DNA from: Mycteria americana
Lineage: Eukaryota; Chordata; Aves; Ciconiiformes; Ciconiidae
Direction: 5' to 3'
Assembly (NCBI RefSeq): GCF_035582795.1
Contig: NC_134383.1
Coordinates: forward strand, 1,309,501-1,373,500
DNA length: 64,000 nt
The notes under the pieces were generated by a model, which did no database searches, was not told where the DNA came from, and was given only the letters and a program-made list of their open reading frames with translations. Shown here piece by piece: positions 11,498 through 21,300 of this stretch. Position 1 is the first letter of the stretch. The number at the start of each line of letters is the position of its first letter. Made by a program: the position numbers and the translations under genes.

Positions 11498-11503
11498 TTT
11501 ATT
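11498..11503 (-). terminator. DSCAML1: Poly(A) signal AATAAA, DSCAML1
   Basis: Plus-strand TTTATT, i.e. AATAAA on the transcribed strand (GTGCAATAAAGGTTATG). Cleavage is expected about 15-25 nt further left. Confidence 0.6.
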
Positions 11504-11708
11504 GCACACAGCGCTGGGTTTTTTTTCATAGAAAAAGGTATTAACACATAAGCATTTGCAAATTGAAGCAACTCCTGTTGTTTTCAGAACAGTAAAATAG
11601 CATGCAATGTTTTTTTGAGACGTTCCTTTTTAAAACCACCGACAAGATCAGGGAGAAAAAAAAAAAAAAGTCACTGAGTCTTTCCTTGTGCCCCTTCCAA
11701 AATGATGT

Positions 11709-11742
11709 GAAATATATATATATGTTTACATATATATTATCT
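11709..11742. repeat. (TA)n dinucleotide tract in DSCAML1 3' UTR
   Basis: ATATATATATATG, then TTTACATATATATTATC, in the 3' UTR. A simple repeat likely to be polymorphic. Confidence 0.8.
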
Positions 11743-11914
11743 TTTTTAAATCTGTAACATCAAATTCTTTGTGCCCTGGTTTCTTTTTCTGTTCGGAGAA
11801 GAAGAAAATAGTTTCATTTATACAAAAGAGTTCGTTATGTACAAGTTTGTTAATTAAATATAAACGGTGCAGGAAATGAGCAGTGTCCCTTGCGGGCGGT
11901 CTCTGGCTGGTGCC

Positions 11915-12360
11915 CTACACCAGCGTGTAGGACTTGGAGTAGGCTCCGGCCCCCTGTTTTTGAGACCTGCCTACGCCCGACGTGCTCATTTCTAGGAGCG
12001 AGTCCCTGGAGCCCCCCACTTTGGAGTGCGTGGGCACCCGCACCTCGGCGGCGGCGGCGGGGGGCTCGGCGGCGGGGGGCGCTGGGGCGGCGCCGGCGGC
12101 GGGCGCGGCAGCGGCGCTCGTCGCGCCGGGCATGGGGAGAGTCCTTTGAGGTAAGGTGGTTGCGGCGGAGGCCGGGGGAGGCAGGCCCAGGGGCTTGCTG
12201 CCGGGCTCCAGCGTCATGTGCCGGGCTTGCGCATGGTACGCCCGGGCGAGGTTTCGGATGGAGGCTTCCCGCGGCGGCACCACGGGGCAGGGCTCGTGGG
12301 CGTCGGGCTTGCGGAAGAAGGCCTCCGACTTGACGTAGAGCGGGAGGTTGCAGTAGTCGC
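11915..12360 (-). CDS. DSCAML1: DSCAML1 exon 33: C-terminal coding exon
   Basis: 446 nt of coding sequence, phase 1, ending in TAG at 11915-11917. Starts [20 protein letters not shown]; includes [20 protein letters not shown]; then an Ala/Pro-rich low-complexity region (about 35 residues); then [20 protein letters not shown] and the PDZ-ligand end AYSKSYTLV. The conserved last 35 residues identify DSCAML1. The Ala/Pro tract is GCG/GCC-repeat-like and probably variable between species. Confidence 0.97.
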
Positions 12361-15300
12361 CTGCAAGGGGACGGGAGGCGGGTGAGGCTCCAGCGTGGGC
12401 CCCCACCCTGGCTGTACGTTTGCGATGAGCACGTCACGCGTTTCATACGCTACACGTTGCGCTGCATAGAGCCTGACCGCTCAATAGAGTACGTCAAACC
12501 GCAGCATTCGATGTTTGGTTTATATAACGTGTCCCGTAAGGTCTTGCAACGCACGATACTAAATGTACGCTGCCATAAAACAACGTATACCAAACCCTGC
12601 TGCGTACCGCGTACGACAGCAGACCTTAGGAACGCACTACACCTACTGGCGCAGAATACAAGACGGTGAGGATCCGTGGTGGTATAGGGCCTGTTCTGTA
12701 ACGTCTCACGTTCCTATGCGACACGTTTTCAGATATACCATGTCACTTGTTATACTAATAAATAATGTAACACTGTATGTAAATGTAATAGAAGAAAGTC
12801 AATGTTTTTAGCAGGTATAATATTATGTTATATCAAATGTTCTACGAACACTGTAATGTAAGGGGAAGGAAGGGGGAAGGGAGGGGGAGAGGAAGGAAGC
12901 AGGGGAAGGAAGACTAAAGAATATTAAGGAAGGGGAAGAACAGGGAAGAAATGAAAAGAAAAGCAAATAGTATGAAAACAGAGAAATGGGAAGAAATGAA
13001 AGGAGAGGAAAGCAGTGGAGAAAAGCAGTGTGAGGGAAGGAGAAGTGAAGAGGCACAAAGACACGTGAAGAGGAGCAGAAAGAAGTGAAGAGAAGAAAAC
13101 AGTGCGAAGAAGATCCAAGTGAAGAGAAGGGAACAGAAGTGAAGAGAAGACGAGTGAAGAAAGAGGAGCAATGTGAAGAGGAGCAGAGAAAAGTGAAGAG
13201 GATAAAAGCAAAGAGAAGAAACATGAGGAGAGGAGAAGAGGGCCAGACAAAAGAAAAGTGAAGAGAAGGAAAAAATGTGAAGAAACTAAACGTGAGGAGG
13301 AGCACAGAGAAGAAATGGGAGGAGAGGAGCAAAGAAAGGTGAGGAGGAGAACAGTGATGTGAAAAATGTGGAGAGCGGAGAGAAAACTGAACACAGTAGT
13401 TAGTTAGTTAGTTAGATTGTGAGTAGGTTCTGTGGATCCAGACTGTGGTGGGATCTAGACAGGGTTGCTGTAGCGCCTCGTCCAATCGCCTAGCAATTCC
13501 AATAGAAAGCCATACAAACCCCTAACGTGAGCACCCACAAGCAAAACAGATGATACCGAAATCGCAGTACTGGGGAGGGTGGGAGAGAGAGAGATGCTTT
13601 CCCACCTCCTCTCCCACCCTTCGCAGCAACCGTCTCCTTCAGGCCCTTCATTTTTGTTTGCCCCGCGGCAGCACGCAACTCAAGACAAAGCGCGCGTGTA
13701 CGTACTCTTGCTGGCACGGTGCGGGATGGGTACGGCCACGCTCTTGCCCCGCTCGCTGTCCTGGGGTTTGGGGGGGGAGGCTGTGAAGCGACAGATGCCG
13801 GGCTCTGAGGGGGTGCTCATGGAGGTCATGCTGTCAGCGTTGTCGGTGGTGCCGGTGGTCATCTGGTCTGAGGAGCTGTCGGAGATGAAGCACTCCGTGA
13901 TCTCAAACTTGGCGTGCTGCAGCTGCTCCTCCAGCTTCGCGTGCTCGTAGGCACGTGCCAGCTCCTCGTAGGTAGACGAGGCGCTCTCCGTCGACACCAT
14001 GCTGTTCCGCCCCTTGTCTGTGGAGGAGAGGACACGTCACACACGCGGGTGCTTTCCCCGGCCCGGCACTGCCGTTTTCCACGCGGTTGTCGTCACGGGA
14101 AGGCCCAGGCTGGCCCTGCTGAGACACCCCCAGCCACCCGTGCACAGAGCTTGGGGAGGGGAGCGGGAGATGACAGCGCAGCCCCGCGTCTGCGGGCAGA
14201 GCCCTGCACCCCCCCCGCACCCGAGCAGCCACAGCGGTTAACCTGGAGCTCAACAATCCCGAGCAGAGCCAGGAGCACGGGGCAGGGGCCAACAGCAACT
14301 CGCAGAGAGGACGAGACCTGGCCCAGGAGCCAAGGGCCCGCTACCGGCGCCTGTCCAATCGGTGAGGCCATTCGTAACCTCTGCCAGCAACGGGAGCGCA
14401 CGTCCCAACGCTGCCGCTTCCAGCCAACCGCCGGGGGCTCGTGCGGCGGCAGTTCCACCGTCCCATTGACCCTCAGAAAATTCTGCTTCTGCGATCGCCC
14501 CGACCTCATGGTTCGGGGTCACCACCACCGAACCGGCGTACGCCAACCCTGCCTTGGGCCCTGCCATACCAGTGTCCTGGGAGAGGCTGGCGCTGTAGCT
14601 GTCGCTCTCGGTGACCGTGATGCCGTGCTGGGAGCCCACGGTCCTCCAGTCAGAGGTCAGGGTCCGCGCAGGGGTGGATGCCTGGCACTTGGTGAGGGTC
14701 CACTGGCTGGAGTACCGGTTGCGGGTGCTGTGTGCAGACTTCACGCTCTTCCTTGACACAGGGTCTAAGGCACAAAGGTGACGGGCACGGCGGGCGATTC
14801 CCAGCGACAGCCAGGACACCGTCCCCTCGCTGTGTAGCGCTCCCCGCTCCTTCTGCCTTACCAACAGCTGCTTTTAGGCGCAGCCAGTGCTGTCCCCCTC
14901 GGGAAGGGGACACGCAGGGGCCGGCGGCAGTGCCCCTGCGCCCAGCGGCACTCGGGTGGCTGCGGGCAGCCCGCGCCTGCCCTGTGCCTGTGTCTGCGTC
15001 TGCGTGCACCCTGTGCTGCTCCCAGCAAACCCATCCCAGCCCCACACGAGCACAGCCGCTTACTGGTGCCGGGGCGGATGTCCGACATGTCGATGAGGGG
15101 CCCCGTGTTCTGGATCAGAGCAGGGTGATGCAGCGAGACGCCCGTGCAAAAGCTCTGGGGGTTCACCGCCTGACTGAACTCCGTGTCGGTCACCGGGATG
15201 GTGGCTTTGTCGTCCCCTGCGAGAAGAAGCTGGAGCTCGGCCCTCCTTCTCGAGCCAGGAGTTTGCTGTAGGCGATGCGAGCCCACGCTCGGCGCACCCG

Positions 15301-18300
15301 TGGGAGCCCCCCCAGCACTGCGGGGCAGGCAGGGATGGGAGGTGTGCCCGGCTGTTCCCCAGCCAGGGCAGCGCTGCGACAGTCACCCCACCGAGGCAGA
15401 GCCCGGCCAAGGAGATTGCTGCCGGCGCAGCCAGCAGCCACGCGAGGCGGGCAGGACCCACGGGCAGGCCCCTGCGCCCTTCCGTAGGGTAGGAAGGGGA
15501 CAACCTGGGGACATCGAGGACGCCGGCCCACGTCCCTTCCCCGGGCAGGCGCTGCTATGGCTGGGGCCGCACGCCGCAGGGAGAGCGCGGTGCTTACCCA
15601 GCTGCTTGATGCCTTCCTTGTCCTCGATGAGGAGCTGCACCCGAGGGATGTCTATGTGCAGGCGGGGGCCCTGCGGGGGCCCCTTCACCGGCGTGTCAAA
15701 GCTGCGGTTATTCTTGCTGTCGGGTAAGAGGGGACGCAGACCCAGCGATTACCGGAGAGCGCCCGGCGGCTCACGCCTAGCAGGGGCTGGGGCTTGCCGC
15801 CGGCCAGCCCACCTGGGGCTCAGCTCTCCGGCTGAGCCCCTCTCCAGCAGGCCGGAGCGGCCGGGAGCACCGGGCTGCTGCGCTACAGAGAGGCCGACAC
15901 AACCTGCACAGGTCTGAGCCCAGAAACTGAGCCAGGGCTGAACCCGAGCTTAACAGCACCCAGGAGCACCCCCGCCACCCAGCGCTCCCCAGCCTCCCGC
16001 CCACCGCCCCCCACTCGCAGCTCCCAGACCCACCTGATGAGCATTTCGGCCAAACTCTTAGCATCTGTGCAAGAGACACAAAAAAACAAGCGTTTTTGGT
16101 TTTGAGCGCGCTGCTCAGGGTGCGAGGCGGCAGTCCGGGACAGCCCAGCTCTGCGGTCCGGTCCCACGCGCTGTGCCTCCGAGCCCCGTCTCACCTCGAA
16201 GCCTCTTCAGCCGCTTCTCCTTCCTCTTCTTGCGGATGATGAAGAGCAGGGCCACTCCCAGCGTGGCCAGGATCACGGGGCAGGCGATGGTGAAGAGCTT
16301 CTTCACGTCGTCGCCCTCCCCTTGGGCAGACTTGATGGGGGGGATGGTGCCTAGGGCAGAGCGCGGGCAGGTGGGTGGTCAGCGCTCCCAGGAGCCCCCC
16401 GCCTCGGCAGCACGGCCCCCGCCCCGTCCCCCCACTCACTGCCGTCGTAGTCCAGCGTGGCGAACTGCGTGGTCTCGTTGCCGCAGCCCGCGCTGTTGCA
16501 GGCCTTCATGCGGAGCTCGTACCACGTGGCCTCGCGCAGCTCCGTCAGGAAGACCTCGCCGGAGCTGTTGGTGCGGAGGCTCTGCCAGACCCAGTTGCCC
16601 TTGGGCCGGTACTCCAGGACGATGGCGGTGATGGGGCAGCCCCCGCTGCTCCAGCCCTGCAGGTTCAGCCGGGCGTGCGTGGAGTTGATGTGGGTGAAGA
16701 GGTGCTGGTCCTTGCTGAAGGAGGGCTCTGCAGGAGAGGAGCCGTCAGGAGGGCTGTTGCGGAGAGGGGACGCCGCGGAGAGGGGACACCGCGGAGAGGG
16801 GACCCCGGCAGGGCGGGGCCGCCGTGGGGCAGGCTCACCTCTGCCGTGGGTCTTGGCTTCGATGATCTCGCTGATGCGGCCGGCCCCCACGCTGTTCTTG
16901 GCCGCCAGCTTCACCTTGTACCAGGTGCCGCACTTGAGGCTCTCCAGCTTGAAGGAGCGCTCGGAGGAGCTGATGAACACGTCCTTCCACTCCTCGCTGT
17001 TGTCCACCGAGTACTGGAGCACGAAGCCTGCGGGAGCGAGGACGGGGCAGTCGCCTCCGGGCACCCGGGCTGCCCGGGGGAGGCGAGCGGCACCCGGGCA
17101 GGGCGAGAGGAGGGGCTCCCGTCAGCACGCAGAGCCTGCGGGGTGCCCCGCACCCGCCTCGGGACACCGTCCCGCGGCCAGGCCCAGCGCGGCCTCGCAG
17201 CGCCAGGGTGCCCGTTACGCGCCGACTCCTGCCCGACTGCGCGCACGAACGGCGACGAAGCGCGGCCCTCTGCCCCTGCGCTGCTGACGCGGGTCACGGT
17301 CGGCTCCCAGCCGCGAGCGGGGCCGAGCTGCTGCCCTCCTGGACCCTGCGTGCGGCCCGAAGGGAGGTCACCTCGTCCGCCTGTTCCGCCCACCACACGG
17401 GCCCAGGCAGGGGCCACGGGCTCCCCCCGCAGCTAGCCACCGCCCGCGCGCTCTGCCAGAGCCCCCGGGCCGCTCCGCCACGATCCCCCCATCTGCTCCC
17501 CCCCCGCACATCGCCTGCCTCCAGCACGGCCCCCATTGCTTGGTTTCGCACGGGAGCGCGAAACGTGATTGATCGCTGCGAGGCTATAACGGGAAAGCCA
17601 GAATTAACTAGCTCCCTCGGGAAGCTGCTAGGAAGTTGCTTCTGTCATTGCATGCCGCCTCCTCTCCCGTGATTAAGAGTATTAGGAAGCACACTGTGTC
17701 CTCGATGAACAAACCTGTTACGCTGCCGTCAGCGAGCCGCCCGAAGACGCCTCGCCAGGGTTTCCCAGGGACAGGTACACGCACACGCGGAGCTTTGGGC
17801 GAGGGATACGCCGCCGAGGACGTCGGCGCGTCTCTGCTGCCCCGACTATTCTGACCCTTTTGGCCAGGCAAAATGCCAAACTTCCGTGGCGCGTTGCTAG
17901 ATTTGGCTATCTCTGCGGGTTATTTTGCCAATTCGCAGGTGAAAAGAACAGGGAAGAGCCGGCTTTCTGCCTCCGCCCGCGCGCCACAAGCCGCACGACG
18001 CAGAGCTCGCAGGGCCGCTCCGGGCGGCGACGCCAAAGGACCCGTTCAAAGGCACGCGCGTGCCTCGCCGCAGCTCTGCGAACGCCCGGCTCCAGCCCGG
18101 GCAGAGCAGCGCCGAGGGGAGGGAGGCTTCTCGCGCCCGCCCGGCGCCAAGGCTGCCCTGTGGCCGGAGGACTCGCGCACCAGCCCCTTCCCGGGCCGGC
18201 GCAGGTCTGCCCGCGGGCACCCGCCGTCCTGGCCGTCTCGAAGCCAGCCCCGGCACCTCCACGCTGCCCACGGTGCCTGGCACCCTGGTGCCTGACACTG

Positions 18301-21300
18301 GTTATTTATTTATTTTGTACATGCAGCATGTTTTTAATATTTCTAATCCAATTATAACCAAATTTATCAACAGAGTCCGCTGGAGTGAAAGGCTGCTGGC
18401 TGGGGAAATTTGCTTGTAATTACTTTCGTGCTTTTAATTAATTGTAAGCGAGGTCTCCTTCCTTGCTCCCCGCTCCCCCCTCTGCGTGCAGCTGTTTCAA
18501 CATATAATTCATGAGATGAATCAGAGCAGAAAGGAGGCTCTGGAAAGCAGGGATGCTCCTGGAGCCCCCAGCCTGCCAGGGACGGGGCACAAATCCTGCC
18601 CCGTCGGCTTCACCGTTGCACCGACGCCAGGAGACACGGAGCAGCCACGGGGCTAGCCCTGGCCACCAGCACCCCAGCAATCAATGACGTGCCCTTCCGT
18701 AGCTACCTCAACCGCCACACCTTGTCCCAAACACCTTATGAGCCCCCTGGTTCGGGCTGGCAGCCCTCCTACAAGCTCAGAAGCCCCAGCCTTTCCCTGG
18801 AGCCTTTCCAAGGCGTTTCAGAGAGGGATAAACCGAGGCGCAGGGACAAAAGTGCGCGCGCAGCGTGCAGGGGCGTGCCTGAAAACACACGCCGCGAGCT
18901 TCATCCCCCAGCACCGGGACCGGCGGCACCCCCGGCTGTGGGACGGGGACGGGTGCTGCGGTGCTGGCGCCAGCCCCGTCACTCGCAGCGGCCGTACCTC
19001 GGATGGAGCTGCCCCCGTTGTCCCCGGGAATCCACGCCAGCGTGATGGACGATGCCGAGGTCTTGGAGACCGTCAGGCGGGGCTGGTCCGGGGGCACTAG
19101 GGAGGAGGGAAACGCCCGTGAGCTCCTTGCACGCGCCAGCTGAAAGCCCCCCAAAAGGGGGAACGGCAACGAGACCTCCCGCTCAGCCCTGGGCCAGCGA
19201 GAGCCCCTCGCCCAGGAAAGACCCCGCGGCGCTTCGCCCCCCCGAGAGCCGCAGACGAGCAAGAGCGCAGGCTCGCGGCGCCGTCTGCCGAGATGGAGAC
19301 GCGGACGTGGGACCGCGGGCCCCCCCCTCCGGTGCCCCTCACCTTGCACCAGCAGGTTGATGATGATGGTGTCGAAGCCCCAGGTGTTGGTGGCAGTGCA
19401 GGTGTAGTAGCCGGAGTCCTCCGCCTTCACCGAGGGCAGCACCAGCGTGCCGTTGGCCTGGATCAGGCGATGGCCGTCCACCGTCACGGGGATGGCAGAG
19501 TCCTCGCTGCCAGGAGGGGAGGGGAGAGGAGAGGGCGCGTCAGCCGAGGGCGATGCAGCCGGCACCGGCCCCCCCGGCTGCGGCTACGGCTGGCAGCCCC
19601 CCGCGGTACCTGTCCTTGGTCCACTTGATGGCAGGGACCGGCTCCCCAACCGAGTTGCACGGCAGCCTCACATCCTTCATCCACGGGGTGGTGACGGTGC
19701 CTCCAAAGGAGATGATCTTGGCAGGGGCTTGGGGGCAAGGAGGAGGTCAGCCTGGCGAGCAGGCCCCGCGCGCAGACCCCCCGACACATCGCGAGAGCCG
19801 AGACCGCCCGTGCTGTCCCTCCTTTGCCCCGGGCACGGCTCACCCCAGCTGTCCCTTGCTGCAAGCTGATACGGAGCAGCCAAAGCAACCCTAGGGGCAG
19901 GGGACGGCAGGGGACGGCAGGGCCAGGGCGCGCGGCCCCCCAGAGCCAGCAGCCCCCACCGTACCTTTCCCAGCAGGCTCGATGGTGACTTTCTCGCTGA
20001 TGTTGCCGCGGCCAGCAGAGGTGACGGCGGCCACCCACAGCATGTACTGCTGCCCGCGGTTCAGGTGGGCGATGCGGTAGAAGAGCTGGTCGGGGCTGGT
20101 CTCGTACTCGCTGGGGGCCTGCAGAGAGGGAGACGGTGCCGCCTCCGTGAGACCCCCACCCGTCACCCGCAGCTCAGGTGCCTCTGAGCCAGGAAAAGCT
20201 TCCTCTGGGCCGGCTGCCGGCACCCGAGCGTCCCCCCCGGCCCCCCGTGCCCCCAGCCCAGGCATCCCTCCCGTCCCACCGCCAGCTGGCTCCTGCCCTC
20301 GCTCCCACCCGCAGCCCGCCGGCGAAGGAAGTCCCCGGGTCCCCCTCACCCCCCCGGCTCTCCACCAGGAGCCGTCCCCGGGGAGCTCCCTCCGCTCTCC
20401 GAGGGCCCACAGCCACCCCGGCAGCCACCTCCTCAGGGTGCCGCGGGTTCGCTCCCGATTCAGCCCTGCGTGGCGTGTCTCGATGCCGGCGTAAACCGGC
20501 TGGTGTCGTAATTTCTCCAGGGAGCCCAGGCCTGAGCCCAAGGAACAGATGGCTGCGACGGCATAATTTGTTCCCGGGAAAAGACGCTTCCCCGGCTGCC
20601 CGCCGAGCTGCGGCAGGGGCCGGGCGCAGAGGCGAGCCCCGGCCAGGCCGCCCCACGCCCTCCTCAGTCGCAGCGAGCAGCCAGGGGGTCCCCGAACCCC
20701 GCGTGGGCTCCCCTCCCGCATCGCCCGCAGCGACCGTCCCCAGGCCCGCAGGCGGTCCCCCGGAGAGGTCGGGCTCGCAGCCGTGCAGCGAGGCTGCGCG
20801 CCAGGGCCAGTCGCCATCGCACTGGGGCCAAAGCCGCTCGCCCTGCCCCACACCCGGCCGCGCCAGCGCCGCGGAGGGGACGGGAGCTCAGCGATCCCCG
20901 GGGCACAGGACGGATGGGGCGTTTACGCCTGCAACCGCGCGACTGCGCACAGGTACCTGCGCGTTCGCCGCCTGCAAACGCGCGCCCTTGCGGGGCCCGC
21001 AGATGTAAACGTACCCCACGAGCAGACGCCTATATGAATATTGTATAGTATACATAATTTTTTTTACCCAAATGACAGTTTTGACAAGATGCCAAGAAAA
21101 CAATATCGGATCCCAGCGGTTTTACCAGTTGCTTTGATGAAAAGATTATGTTGCCCTGGAAACCAGAGGCTCAGATAGTGAAATGAGTTTGAGAAGGAGC
21201 TTTTGATAAGCGCTAGTCTGCAGACCTCCCATCAACCTCTCCCTCGCAAAGGAGGAACGGGGCCAGGTTTGACATCTATTTTATTTGCGGGCCGCTGCTG

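Larger units (their letters stand above)
11475..11914 (-). other. DSCAML1: DSCAML1 3' UTR
   Basis: About 435 nt of AT-rich sequence after the TAG stop, in sharp contrast to the GC-rich coding exon. It contains a TA-dinucleotide tract at about 11709-11742 and poly-A/T runs. It is bounded by the poly(A) signal at 11498-11503. The end is inferred. Confidence 0.6.
12361..13705 (-). other. DSCAML1: DSCAML1 intron 32
   Basis: Holds an unusual AT-rich but CpG-containing block (about 12420-12850), a 530-nt purine tract (12854-13384) and a TTAG microsatellite. Each is listed separately. Confidence 0.9.

Noticed and set aside
10610-11551. 313-codon plus-strand open frame
   Set aside because: Lies in the repeat-like GC block and overlaps the DSCAML1 3' end in antisense; no family resemblance.
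12823-13394. Minus-strand frames rich in Phe, Ser and Leu
   Set aside because: Direct translation of the pyrimidine strand of the purine tract, hence artefactual.
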